Shown: positions 18,445-26,509 of the stretch, in pieces
Layout of the letters: each line of letters starts with the position of its first letter
Numbering within the stretch: the stretch's first letter is position 1
Assembly: GCF_900176205.1 (NCBI RefSeq)
Contig: NZ_LT859959.1
Span: 7,181,001 to 7,245,000, forward strand
Origin: Bradyrhizobium sp. ORS 285
Lineage (GTDB): Bacteria > Pseudomonadota > Alphaproteobacteria > Rhizobiales > Xanthobacteraceae
Direction: 5' to 3'
DNA: 64,000 nt
Position numbers and translations under genes: made by a program
The notes under the pieces: generated by a model
The model's input: only the letters and a program-made list of their open reading frames with translations
Database searches by the model: none
What the model was told of the DNA's origin: nothing

Positions 18445-19770
18445 TCAGTCCTTGCCCGCCTTCTCCGCCTCATGATCTTCCTTCAGGTGCCGCTTGCGGA
18501 TCTGGTGCGTGGTGAACCAGATCAGCGCGATCGCAATGGGCACGAAGGCGGCGGTGGCGAAGGTCGGATCGACGTGCAGGCCGGCATCGTGCGCGCCTTT
18601 GGCGAGGTAGCCGAACAGGCTGACGACGTAATAGCCGATCGCGGCCACCGACAGGCCTTCGACCGTGCTCTGCAGGCGAAGCTGCAGCTTGGTGCGCTCG
18701 TTCATCGAGCGCAGCAGATCGCGGTTCTGCCCCTCGAGCTCGACGTCGACACGGGTGCGCAAGAGGTCGGCGGCGCGTGCCAGCTTGCGCGACAGATTGT
18801 CCTGCCGTCGCTCCAGCGTGTTGAGCGTGCGCATCGCCGGCGCGATGCGTCGCGACAGGAACGACGACCAGCTCGAATAGGGCGTGATCGGCTCGCCCTC
18901 GATCACGGTGAGCCGCGCCTGCACCAGGTCCCAATAGGCGCGGCTGGCGCCGAAGCGGAACAGCGAACCGGTGGCGCCGCGCTCCAGCGACGCCGCGAGT
19001 TCGGTGAGTTCGTCGAGCAGGTGGTTGTTGATCTTCAGCGTCTCGGCGCCCTGCATCTCCGCCAGCACCTCGCCGAGCCGCCGCTCGATGCGATCGACCT
19101 GCGGCGCCAGCTCCAGCGCGGCGGGCAGGCCGAGCAGCGCCAAGGTGCGATAGGTCTCGAGCTCGAGCACCCGCTGCACCAGCGCGCCGAGCCGCTCCGG
19201 CGTCGGCCCCTCGATGCAAACGAGAATGCGGGTGAAGCCGTCGGCGTCGAGCCGGAAATCCGAAGCGAGCGCCCCGATCGAACCCTTGACGGCCACCAAT
19301 GCGAGACTGCTCTTGTCAAACAGCGCCTCCGCACGCTTGACCGGATCGGTGACGCTCTCCACGCCGAGCTTGACCGCGACCAGCAGCTCGCCCGACAGCT
19401 TCAGCGACGCGATCAGCGCCTGCAGCTCCGGCGCGATCTCGCCAAAGGCGAGCTTCGGCGCATTGGCCGGCGGGCTCCAGATCCAGGTGAAGGTCGCGAA
19501 CTCCGAATGCTGCTCCCAGCGCAGCCGCGCGGCGCCGATCACCACCTGGTGGTGCTTCATGCCGGGCTCCGGCGCCGGCGCGCCGTGCTTTGCGCAGAAC
19601 GACGCGAGGCTGTCGCGGTCGGCGTTCACGCTGTCGCCTTTCGCCATGACGGCGAAGCGGATGACGGAGACCGGCGGCGTCAGCGGCGTGAACGGCCGCG
19701 CATGCACCTCGTTGAGCACGGCGTCGCGCAGGGGATGCGGGGTGAAGGCGGCCATGTCGAGCGCGGTCAT
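18445..19770 (-). CDS. DUF3422 family membrane protein
   Basis: This 441-residue protein has the family opening HPLRDAVLNEVHARPF (residues 12-27), a long mostly helical soluble part, and two C-terminal membrane segments (about 355-420: LSVAAIGYYVVSLFGYLA and TAAFVPIAIALIWFTTHQI) followed by a charged tail. DUF3422 is a widespread proteobacterial family without assigned reaction; the layout suggests an inner-membrane protein with a large cytosolic domain. Confidence 0.8.
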   Translation of the reverse strand: MTALDMAAFTPHPLRDAVLNEVHARPFTPLTPPVSVIRFAVMAKGDSVNADRDSLASFCAKHGAPAPEPGMKHHQVVIGAARLRWEQHSEFATFTWIWSPPANAPKLAFGEIAPELQALIASLKLSGELLVAVKLGVESVTDPVKRAEALFDKSSLALVAVKGSIGALASDFRLDADGFTRILVCIEGPTPERLGALVQRVLELETYRTLALLGLPAALELAPQVDRIERRLGEVLAEMQGAETLKINNHLLDELTELAASLERGATGSLFRFGASRAYWDLVQARLTVIEGEPITPYSSWSSFLSRRIAPAMRTLNTLERRQDNLSRKLARAADLLRTRVDVELEGQNRDLLRSMNERTKLQLRLQSTVEGLSVAAIGYYVVSLFGYLAKGAHDAGLHVDPTFATAAFVPIAIALIWFTTHQIRKRHLKEDHEAEKAGKD

Positions 19771-20132
19771 CGGCGGGTTCCGCAGACGAAGGCTCGAAGG
19801 ATCGAGGCAGCCGGCGTCAACGACGCGCCCGCAGCCGCAACGCGCCTCGCAAGCGAGGCCACGCCTGGAACGATCACCCCCATCATGCAGCTCCCACCTC
19901 CCCCTCGCACGCGCACGCTTCGCGTCCGCCCGGCACTTTAGCGCAAATCAGTGACCGCGCCATGGTGACCGCAGATCGATTGAGGGCTTGCGCCGCCTGC
20001 GACTCCGCAGCCCCCATCCGCAGCGCATGCAGTTGTCACCTTGGGCGTGGTAGACCATAACGACAGGATATTTTCCGCCATCGCCGGATGGCTTCCCACC
20101 ACATCCGTCTGACTTAGCCCGACAGGACTCCC
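19771..20132. other. Intergenic region between divergent genes
   Basis: The 362 bp between the DUF3422 gene and the sugar dehydrogenase gene should contain two divergent promoters. The dehydrogenase ATG is preceded by GGACTCCC. No RNA gene or convincing repeat is visible. Confidence 0.35.
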
Positions 20133-21437
20133 ATGACCACGCTCTCCTCGATCGTCGCGCGCGGTGTCGCGCTGGTTGGCAATGCGGCGCTGCAGTGGCG
20201 CAAGCTGCAAGGCGACACGCCGCAGCCGGCGTGGGGGACGGCGCCGCAGATTCCGCAGGCCAAGCCGCAGGGGATGCTGCCGACCCTGAAGATGCCGACG
20301 GCGCGCGGCTGGAAGGATGGCGAAAAGCCGGTGGCGGCGCCGGGGCTGAAGGTGAATGCGTTCGCGACCGGGCTCGATCATCCGCGCTGGATCTATACGA
20401 TGCCGGACAAATCGGTGCTGATCGCGGAGGCGACGCAGGTGCCGAGCCCGGTGCGCAACATGTTCGGCTATGCGATGCAGGCGACGATGCGCCGCGCCGC
20501 CGCGCTCGGCGTCAGTGCCAACCGCATCACCCGGCTGGTCGATGCCGACGGTGACGGCACCGCCGAGCGGCGCAACGCGTTCATGGAAAATCTCAGCCAA
20601 CCGTTCGGCATGGCGCTGGTCGGCGACACCTTCTATGTCGGCAACACCGACGGCATCGTCGCTTTCCCTTACTCTGCCGGTGCCGAGCGTATCACCGCGC
20701 AGGGCAAGCGGCTGACGACGTTCAAGCCGGGCGGGCACTGGACGCGCAGCCTGCTGGTCAGCCCTGATGGCACCAAGATCTATGCCGGCGTCGGCTCGCT
20801 CAGCAACATCGCCGAGCAGGGTTTTGAGGTCGAGGAAGGCCGCGCCTGCATCTATGAGCTGGACATCGCCAGCGGTGCGTCGCGCATCTTCGCGGCCGGC
20901 TTGCGCAATGCGGTGGGGCTGGCGTTCGAGCCGAACACGAAGGTGCTGTGGACCGTGGTCAACGAGCGCGACGGGCTCGGCGACGAGACGCCGCCGGACT
21001 ATCTCACATCCGTGCGCGAGGGCGGCTTCTATGGCTGGCCCTATTGCTATTGGGGCAAGACGGTCGACGACCGCGTGCCGCAGAATCCGGCGCTGGTCGC
21101 CACCGCGCTGACGCCGGACTACGCGCTCGGCGGCCACACCGCCTCGCTCGGCCTGTGCTGGCTGCCTAAGGGCACCCTGCCGGGCTTTCCGGACGGCATG
21201 GTGATCGGCCAGCACGGCTCGTGGAATCGCAGCCAGCTGTCGGGCTACAAGGTCGTGTTCATTCCGTTCGAGAACGGCAAGCCGTCCGGCCCGGCGCGCG
21301 ACATCCTGTCCGGCTTCCTGGCGCCCGACGAGACCTTCTCCTACGGCCGGCCGGTCGGCGTCACGCTCGGACCGGACGGCTCGCTGCTGGTGGCCGACGA
21401 CGTCGGCAATTGCATCTGGCGCGTGACGGGGGCCTGA
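20133..21437 (+). CDS. PQQ-dependent sugar dehydrogenase (sorbosone dehydrogenase-like)
   Basis: This 434-residue six-bladed beta-propeller resembles soluble glucose/L-sorbosone dehydrogenases. Repeated blade motifs include LDHPRWIYTMPDKSVLIAE, RITRLVDADGDGTAERR, GHWTRSLLVSPDGTKIYAGV, AAGLRNAVGLAFEP and GYKVVFIPF. The family oxidises aldoses or sorbosone using PQQ or a related cofactor, usually in the periplasm. The N-terminus is only weakly hydrophobic, so export is uncertain. No PQQ-biosynthesis gene is nearby. Substrate inferred. Confidence 0.78.
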   Translation: MTTLSSIVARGVALVGNAALQWRKLQGDTPQPAWGTAPQIPQAKPQGMLPTLKMPTARGWKDGEKPVAAPGLKVNAFATGLDHPRWIYTMPDKSVLIAEATQVPSPVRNMFGYAMQATMRRAAALGVSANRITRLVDADGDGTAERRNAFMENLSQPFGMALVGDTFYVGNTDGIVAFPYSAGAERITAQGKRLTTFKPGGHWTRSLLVSPDGTKIYAGVGSLSNIAEQGFEVEEGRACIYELDIASGASRIFAAGLRNAVGLAFEPNTKVLWTVVNERDGLGDETPPDYLTSVREGGFYGWPYCYWGKTVDDRVPQNPALVATALTPDYALGGHTASLGLCWLPKGTLPGFPDGMVIGQHGSWNRSQLSGYKVVFIPFENGKPSGPARDILSGFLAPDETFSYGRPVGVTLGPDGSLLVADDVGNCIWRVTGA

Positions 21438-21490
21438 GCGGACGCCCTCGCTGGTATCAGTCGAACGACCTGGTCACGGCGCGCCCGGCT

Positions 21491-21512
21491 CACCTCTCCC
21501 ATGGGCGAGGTG
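21491..21512. terminator. Hairpin between convergent genes
   Basis: CACCTC and GAGGTG flank CCC-AT-GGG with one mismatch, forming a stem between the stop of the dehydrogenase and the stop of the small exported protein. It lacks a clear T run, so terminator function is only suggested by position. Confidence 0.35.
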
Positions 21513-21548
21513 GCCATCGGCAGCGCCGTCGCAAGCCGAAGTGCCCGG

Positions 21549-21794
21549 TTAGTCGTGGCCGTAATATTGGCGATTGCAGTAGCGGCGGCCGGCTTCGCGG
21601 CGCTGCGCCTGCACGGCCGGCGAGGCGTTGGCGGGCGTGAAGAAGCCGCCGTTCACGAGCTGCAGGCAGCGGATGTAGTCCTTGTTCTGCAGCCACTCCC
21701 AGCCGGCATTGGCCGGCGATGCCGGGGCTGACGCGAGCAGGCCGGCGGTCGCGACGATGGCGGCGGCGGCGAGAAGGCGAAGGCTGGAGATCAT
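21549..21794 (-). CDS. Small exported protein, 81 residues
   Basis: The product starts at MISSLRLLAAAAIVATAGLL, a clear signal peptide ending around SPANAG. The mature part is about 50 residues with two Cys (IRCLQLVNGG and RRYCNRQYYGH) that could form a disulfide. A longer upstream frame runs through repeat-like sequence and is not credible. AAGGGA lies seven bases upstream of the ATG. No family recognised. Confidence 0.6.
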   Translation of the reverse strand: MISSLRLLAAAAIVATAGLLASAPASPANAGWEWLQNKDYIRCLQLVNGGFFTPANASPAVQAQRREAGRRYCNRQYYGHD

Positions 21795-22007
21795 GACCGT
21801 GTCCCTTGTTGCTTGCGGCTGCACTGTGCAGCCGATGCGGGGATCATGACGCCGGCGGCACACAGCTTCCGTGACGGTCCGCACACAGCGGCGACTCACC
21901 TGGCGCTTCGGCATGCGGTGACGTGAGCGCCTGCGGCGAGCAGCCGCGGAACCCGGCTCTGACCGGGCCGTTGTCGCCGGGACAGCAATCGTCCCGAGGA
22001 GAGAACC

Positions 22008-22181
22008 ATGGCCGACAACGTCAATCCGAACCAGAAGCAGCCCGGCGAGAAGCAGGAAGGGCAGTATCACTACAATCCCGGCAATCAGTCGGGAAAGACG
22101 ATCGACGTCGGCAAGCCGGAAGGCGAGCAGGTCAACAACAAGGATCGCATCGAGCAGCGTGAGGAGCCGCGGTCGCGGTGA
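22008..22181 (+). CDS. 57-residue hydrophilic, probably disordered protein
   Basis: An ATG at 22008 is preceded by GAGGAGAG, a good ribosome binding site. The product starts MADNVNPNQKQPGEKQEG, is rich in Gln, Asn, Lys, Glu, Gly and Pro, has no Cys and no hydrophobic core, and ends REEPRSR. That composition suggests an intrinsically disordered, possibly stress-related cytosolic protein. Family not recognised; coding status rests on the ribosome binding site and the biased composition. Confidence 0.55.
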   Translation: MADNVNPNQKQPGEKQEGQYHYNPGNQSGKTIDVGKPEGEQVNNKDRIEQREEPRSR

Positions 22182-22443
22182 GGGATTTCCGCTCATGTGA
22201 GCTGATCTCTCGCCGCAGCGACGGTGCGCTCCCTCTCCCCGTCCTTTACGGGGAGAGGGTTGGGGTGAGGGGCAGCCACGACCACCGACCGTGCGGAGAG
22301 TCCCCCTCACCCGGATTGCATCTGACGATGCAATCCGACCTCTCCCCGCCCTAGCGAAGCTTTGCTTCGCCCTGGCGGGGCGAGGTAAGACCGAGCAAGC
22401 CGGAAGATCTCGCGTCTTATGCGGGATGGGGCTTGCTTACTAC
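22182..22443. repeat. Intergenic palindromic repeat cluster
   Basis: No gene is seen. Arms CCCTCTCCCCGT (22231-22242) and ACGGGGAGAGGG (22248-22259) form one hairpin. CGGATTGCATC and GATGCAATCCG with a TGAC loop (22312-22337) form another. The second hairpin recurs in opposite orientation at 30153-30177 with similar CTCACCC/GAGAGG flanks, so this is a dispersed repeat family. Confidence 0.75.
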
Positions 22444-23259
22444 CTACCCCTCCAACAAAAACGCCAGCGCCTCGTCGCATGGCGCCTCAACCTTCAGCCA
22501 CAGCAGATCATCCGCGCGGGTGCGGCCGAGATTGACGGCGGCGATGGGGATGTTGCGGTCGGCGGCGGCGCGGACGAAGCGGAAGCCGGAATAGACCATC
22601 AGCGAGGTGCCGACGACGAGCATCGCATCGGCCTGGTCGACATGATCGCGCGCGGTCGCGACCACCTCACGCGGCACGGTCTCACCGAAGAACACGACAT
22701 CGGGCTTGAGAATGCCGCCGCAGGCGCGGCAGGCCGGCACGGTGAACTCGGCGAAATCGACGCCGTCCAGATCGGCATCGCCGTCCGGCGCATCCGCGGC
22801 ATCATGCGCAAGCCAATGCGGGTTGGCGTGGGCCAGCTCGTCCTGGAATTTCGCGCGCGACAAGGTCGCGCCGCAGCCCATGCAGCGCACGCGATCGAGC
22901 CGGCCGTGCAGGTCGATGACGTTGCTGGCGCCTGCGGCCTGGTGCAGCCGGTCGACATTCTGCGTCACCAGCAACGAGCTCTTGCCCTGCGCCTCCAGCC
23001 GCGCCAGGGCGCGATGCGCGCCGTTCGGCTGCGCGCGCCCGAAGCGGCGCCAGCCGACCATGCTACGAGCCCAATAGCGCCGGCGCGTATCTTCGCCGCC
23101 CATGAAGGCCTGATAGGTCACCGGCGGCGTGCGCTTCCACTGCCCATCGGTGTCGCGATAATCGGGAATGCCGGAATTGGTGCTGCAGCCGGCGCCGGTG
23201 AGGACGACGATGCGGCTGTGGCTGTCGAGGAAGGATTTCAACGCTGTGGGATCGACCAT
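22444..23259 (-). CDS. Sir2-family NAD-dependent protein deacylase
   Basis: The sirtuin core is complete: NAD-binding VLTGAGCSTNSGIPDYR, TQNVDRLHQAAG, the catalytic-base motif DLHGR, two zinc pairs CMGC and CRAC separated by about 55 residues, FFGETVP, and VVGTSLMVYSG. It should remove acyl groups from lysines, using NAD and releasing nicotinamide. The start is uncertain (23259, 23271 or further upstream); 23259 gives 271 residues starting MVDPTALKSFLDSH and leaves room for a promoter facing the divergent small gene. The spacer between the zinc pairs is long and acidic. Confidence 0.85.
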   Translation of the reverse strand: MVDPTALKSFLDSHSRIVVLTGAGCSTNSGIPDYRDTDGQWKRTPPVTYQAFMGGEDTRRRYWARSMVGWRRFGRAQPNGAHRALARLEAQGKSSLLVTQNVDRLHQAAGASNVIDLHGRLDRVRCMGCGATLSRAKFQDELAHANPHWLAHDAADAPDGDADLDGVDFAEFTVPACRACGGILKPDVVFFGETVPREVVATARDHVDQADAMLVVGTSLMVYSGFRFVRAAADRNIPIAAVNLGRTRADDLLWLKVEAPCDEALAFLLEG

Positions 23260-23370
23260 GGCCTCGCACATGTAGGCGCCGGAACCCGGCTGCGCCAGAC
23301 CGCCGCAGCGCGGGGATGCCGACATGAACCAATGCGCGCCGCAGGTCTTATCCCGCCGGGAGGACCTGCC

Positions 23371-23523
23371 ATGACGCCACGCAACGGACACGACCGCGGC
23401 CTTTGGCCGCTCGACGAGCCCGACGACGGGTTGCCGGCGGAGGACGACCGCGATCTCGCCACCGGCGAAGGCGGCGACATCGAGCTGCCGCTCACGCCGG
23501 ACGATCTCGCCGAGGACGACTGA
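23371..23523 (+). CDS. 50-residue acidic protein
   Basis: The ATG at 23371 follows GGGAGG at a seven-base distance, a strong ribosome binding site. The product starts MTPRNGHDRGLWPLDEPDDG and is very acidic towards the C-terminus (LTPDDLAEDD). It is divergent from the sirtuin gene. No family recognised; the length and charge suggest a small disordered protein. Confidence 0.5.
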   Translation: MTPRNGHDRGLWPLDEPDDGLPAEDDRDLATGEGGDIELPLTPDDLAEDD

Positions 23524-23526
23524 CCC

Positions 23527-24432
23527 TCAGCGCGCGGGCGGCACTGTCGCGAGCCAGTGCCGGGCGATGTCGGCGCGCGGCGCGACCCAGGCGGCCCCGC
23601 TGCCGGTGATGTGCGCGAGGATGCGGTCGAGCGCGCCGATGCGGCCAGGGCGGCCGATCATCCGCAGATGCAGCCCGATCGACAGCATCTTCGGTGCGCT
23701 CGCGCCCTCGCGCACAAGCCAGTCGAAGGCGTCGATGACATAGTCGGCGAAATCGGCGCCGCGGAAGCGCGAGCCGTTGAAGAACTGCATGTCGTTGCTG
23801 TCGAAGGCATAGGGCAGCACGAGATGCGGCCGGCCGGCGACATCGATGTAGTAAGGCACATCGTCGTTGTAGGCATCGCTGTCGTAGAGGAAGCCGCCCT
23901 GCTCGACCAGCAGCCGACGGGTGTTAGGTGAGCTTGCCGAGCGGGTGTGCCAGCCGAGCGGAGGTTGGCCGGTGACGCGCCTGATGGTCTCGACCGTGCG
24001 CGCGATCACCCGGCGCTCCTCGGCCTCGTTCATGCCGGCATGGCTCTCCCAGCGCCAGCCATGCGCCGAGATTTCATGACCGCGCGCCACCGCATCGCGC
24101 GCGAGTTCGGGCGAACGCTCCACGGCGCGGCCGCAGGCGCTGACGGTGACCTTGACGCCATGGGCATCGAACAGGTCCATGATGCGCCACCACGCGGCGC
24201 GCGTGCCGTATTCGAAATGGCTGTCGATGCAGGGATCGGGACCGTCGAGCCGGTGCACGACCTCGTAGATCGCCTCGTTGCGGGCGTCTCCGTCAGAGAT
24301 CGAGAACTCCGAGCCCTCCTCGAAATTCAGCACCAGCGACACCGCGACGCGCGCGCCATCAGGCCAATGCGGGTGCGGCGGCTTGCCGGCGTAGCCAACG
24401 AGATCACGGCGAAAGGCAGGTTGTGAGCTCAT
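23527..24432 (-). CDS. puuE: PuuE-like polysaccharide deacetylase family protein
   Basis: The 301-residue protein resembles cofactor-independent allantoinase PuuE: GYAGKPPHPHWPDGARVAVS near the N-terminus, NFEEGSE in place of the NodB Asp motif, ISAHGWRWESHAGM, LGWHTRSASSPNTRRLL and LPYAFDSND. The family opens the allantoin ring in purine breakdown. No other ureide genes are in the window, so a different deacetylase or amidohydrolase role is possible. It lies 4 bp upstream of a permease gene on the same strand, but the reading order places it downstream of that operon. Confidence 0.72.
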   Translation of the reverse strand: MSSQPAFRRDLVGYAGKPPHPHWPDGARVAVSLVLNFEEGSEFSISDGDARNEAIYEVVHRLDGPDPCIDSHFEYGTRAAWWRIMDLFDAHGVKVTVSACGRAVERSPELARDAVARGHEISAHGWRWESHAGMNEAEERRVIARTVETIRRVTGQPPLGWHTRSASSPNTRRLLVEQGGFLYDSDAYNDDVPYYIDVAGRPHLVLPYAFDSNDMQFFNGSRFRGADFADYVIDAFDWLVREGASAPKMLSIGLHLRMIGRPGRIGALDRILAHITGSGAAWVAPRADIARHWLATVPPAR

Positions 24433-24436
24433 CAGA

Positions 24437-25234
24437 CTAGTCCGCGGTTCCGGCCATGCGGTGCAGCCCGACCAGGCGATCGCTGATCAGCAGCAGCACC
24501 AGCGTGCCGGCGAGAATGAGGGTGGAGAGCGCGGCGAGCGTCGGATCTGGCGCCTCCTCGATATATTGCAGCATGCGGATGGGCAGTGTCTTGGAGCGGA
24601 CATCGGTGAGGAAGATCGAGACCGGATAGTTGTCGAACGACGCCAGCAGGCTGAACAGGCCGGAGATCAGGAACGACGGCGCCAGCGCCGGCACCATCAC
24701 GCGCAGCACGCTGCCGGCATAGGTGCAGCCGAGCGTGCGCGCGGCCTCGATCAGGGTGAAGTCGAAGCGGGAGAGGCCGGCGATCATGGTGCGCGCGACA
24801 TAGGGCAAGGTGACCACGAGATGCGCCACCAGCAGTGCGCTCCAGGTCGCGGTGAAGCCGATCATGCGGAAATACTGCAGCAGCGCGATGCCGAGCACGA
24901 GGCCGGGCATCATCAAGGGCGACACCAGCAGCGTACCGAGCGCGGTGGCGCCGGGCAGCTTGCCGCGGGCGATCGCGATCGCGGCGAGCGTGCCGGCGAC
25001 CAGCGACAGCGCCGTCGACAGCAACGCGATCTGCAGCGACACCGAGAGCGACGGCCAGAAGCCGTCGAGCCGGCCGATGCGGCCATACCAGCGCAGCGAC
25101 GCGCCCGACAGCGGCAGGTCGAACACCGGCGTCGGCGAGAACGACGCCGCGGCGATCACCGCGAGCGGCAGCACCAGGAACAACGCGAGACCGATCGCGA
25201 GCACCCAGCAGATGATGATGGCCGCGCGCGACAT
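24437..25234 (-). CDS. ABC transporter inner-membrane permease (PotC-like)
   Basis: This 265-residue permease starts MSRAAIIICWVLAIGLALFLVLP and has six hydrophobic segments. The conserved EAA loop is visible as LIEAARTLGCTYAGSVLRVMVPALAP. It is the second permease of a polyamine/iron/thiamine-type importer. Its ATG overlaps the stop of the first-permease remnant (TGATG). Because it is also in frame with the upstream ATPase frame, it may be made independently from this start or as the tail of a read-through protein. Confidence 0.82.
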   Translation of the reverse strand: MSRAAIIICWVLAIGLALFLVLPLAVIAAASFSPTPVFDLPLSGASLRWYGRIGRLDGFWPSLSVSLQIALLSTALSLVAGTLAAIAIARGKLPGATALGTLLVSPLMMPGLVLGIALLQYFRMIGFTATWSALLVAHLVVTLPYVARTMIAGLSRFDFTLIEAARTLGCTYAGSVLRVMVPALAPSFLISGLFSLLASFDNYPVSIFLTDVRSKTLPIRMLQYIEEAPDPTLAALSTLILAGTLVLLLISDRLVGLHRMAGTAD

Positions 25235-26509
25235 CACTTGGGCTCCCGCGATAAGAGCGTGCTCAGCGCCACGACGATGACGGCGATCGCCAGCAGCACC
25301 ACGCCGGCGGCGGCACCGAAGCCGGGCTCGCGCGCCAGCAGATAGGCTTTCGCAATGGTGGTGGCGAGCGTCGGCTGCCCACCCATCCGCAATCGCAGAA
25401 TGGGTTCTTTGAACCCAATTGCGGATGGGTGGGCGCCCCGCCTCCGCGGCGAAGGCGAAGGTCTCCGCCACCGGCCAGGCGAAGCGGACCTCGTCATGCA
25501 CGCGCGGCACCTCCGCCTCGCGCCCGGATAGTTCGGCCAGCAGGCTTGCGCCCGCACCCGCGTCGACATCGACGAGCGTCCGCGAGCCCTGGAACACGAT
25601 CGAGCGCACCCGGCCGGCCGCAGAGTTCGCGCCGTCCTGAGCGCCGAGACGCAGTTGCTCCGGTCGCGTCGCCACGATCACCGACGCGCCAAGCTGGAAT
25701 GCGCCGCGCGCCGACAAGCGGCCGACCGGCGTCACCACCTCGACCGTTCCGTCGCTGCCGCCAACCACTTGGCCTGCGATGCGCGTCGACAGGCCGACGA
25801 AGTTCAGCGCGAACAGGCTGGCCGGACGCGCGTAGAGCTCGCGCGGCGCGGCGAGCTGCTCGATGCGGCCCTTGTTCATGACCGCCACGCGATCCGACAT
25901 CGTCAGCGCCTCGTCCTGGTCATGGGTGACGAAGATCGCGGTTGCCTTCACCTCCTGCAGCAGGCGGCGCAGCTCGACCTGCATCTCCTCGCGCAGCTTG
26001 CGATCGAGCGCCGACAAGGCCTCGTCGAACAGCAGCACGTCCGGCTCGACTGCGATGGCGCGCGCCAGGGCGACGCGCTGCTGCTGGCCGCCCGACAGGG
26101 CCGAGATGCGGCGGCTGCCGAGATGGCCGAGCTTGACCAGCGCCAGCGCCCGCTCGACCGCGCGATCGATCTCCGCCTTCGGTGTGCCGCGCACCTTCAG
26201 CCCGAACGCGACGTTGCCGGCCACGGTGAGATGCGGAAACAGCGCGTAGCTCTGGAACACGACGCCGACATTGCGCCGGTGCGGCGGCACATGGGTGACG
26301 TCGCGCCCAGCAAGAGCGATCGTGCCGGTGTCCGGCGGCGCAAGGCCGGCAATCGCACGCAGCAGCGTGGTCTTGCCGCAGCCAGACGGGCCGAGCAAGG
26401 TGACCAACTCGCCGCGCCGGATGGTGAGGTCGACGCGCTCGAGCACGGTCGCCACGCCGAAGCGTTTGGAGACTCCGCTGATGACGAGATGCGGCGCGGC
26501 CTCGCTCAT
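24437..26509 (-). CDS. ABC transporter ATP-binding protein, open frame fused to downstream permease
   Basis: The first about 358 residues are a PotA-like ATPase: Walker A LLGPSGCGKTTLL (residues 38-50), signature LSGGQQQRV (138-146), Walker B LLFDEALSALD (159-169), switch His in VTHDQDE, and a C-terminal TOBE-like domain. It should power uptake of the ligand bound by the adjacent periplasmic protein. The normal stop is missing: the frame crosses the palindrome, continues out of frame through the first-permease remnant, and enters the second permease in frame, giving an open frame of about 690 codons. The ATG overlaps the binding-protein stop by 4 bp. Confidence 0.75.
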   Translation of the reverse strand: MSEAAPHLVISGVSKRFGVATVLERVDLTIRRGELVTLLGPSGCGKTTLLRAIAGLAPPDTGTIALAGRDVTHVPPHRRNVGVVFQSYALFPHLTVAGNVAFGLKVRGTPKAEIDRAVERALALVKLGHLGSRRISALSGGQQQRVALARAIAVEPDVLLFDEALSALDRKLREEMQVELRRLLQEVKATAIFVTHDQDEALTMSDRVAVMNKGRIEQLAAPRELYARPASLFALNFVGLSTRIAGQVVGGSDGTVEVVTPVGRLSARGAFQLGASVIVATRPEQLRLGAQDGANSAAGRVRSIVFQGSRTLVDVDAGAGASLLAELSGREAEVPRVHDEVRFAWPVAETFAFAAEAGRPPIRNWVQRTHSAIADGWAADARHHHCESLSAGARARLRCRRRRGAAGDRRHRRGAEHALIAGAQVMSRAAIIICWVLAIGLALFLVLPLAVIAAASFSPTPVFDLPLSGASLRWYGRIGRLDGFWPSLSVSLQIALLSTALSLVAGTLAAIAIARGKLPGATALGTLLVSPLMMPGLVLGIALLQYFRMIGFTATWSALLVAHLVVTLPYVARTMIAGLSRFDFTLIEAARTLGCTYAGSVLRVMVPALAPSFLISGLFSLLASFDNYPVSIFLTDVRSKTLPIRMLQYIEEAPDPTLAALSTLILAGTLVLLLISDRLVGLHRMAGTAD
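25234..25376 (-). pseudogene. C-terminal remnant of the first ABC permease (PotB-like)
   Basis: In a frame different from the ATPase, about 47 codons remain, with LATTIAKAYLLAREPGFGAA followed by a final hydrophobic helix (VVLLAIAVIVVALSTLL) and the stop SREPK. This is a typical last helix of a first permease. The other roughly 240 codons expected between the ATPase and the second permease are absent. The remnant starts exactly at a palindrome. Confidence 0.75.
25377..25434. repeat. Nested palindrome at the permease deletion junction
   Basis: Perfect 17-bp arms lie at 25377-25393 and 25418-25434 (left arm GCCCACCCATCCGCAAT). Inside is a second hairpin, TGGGTTC-TTT-GAACCCA (25401-25417). The palindrome replaces the missing bulk of the first permease and keeps one reading frame open. 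Confidence 0.85.
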
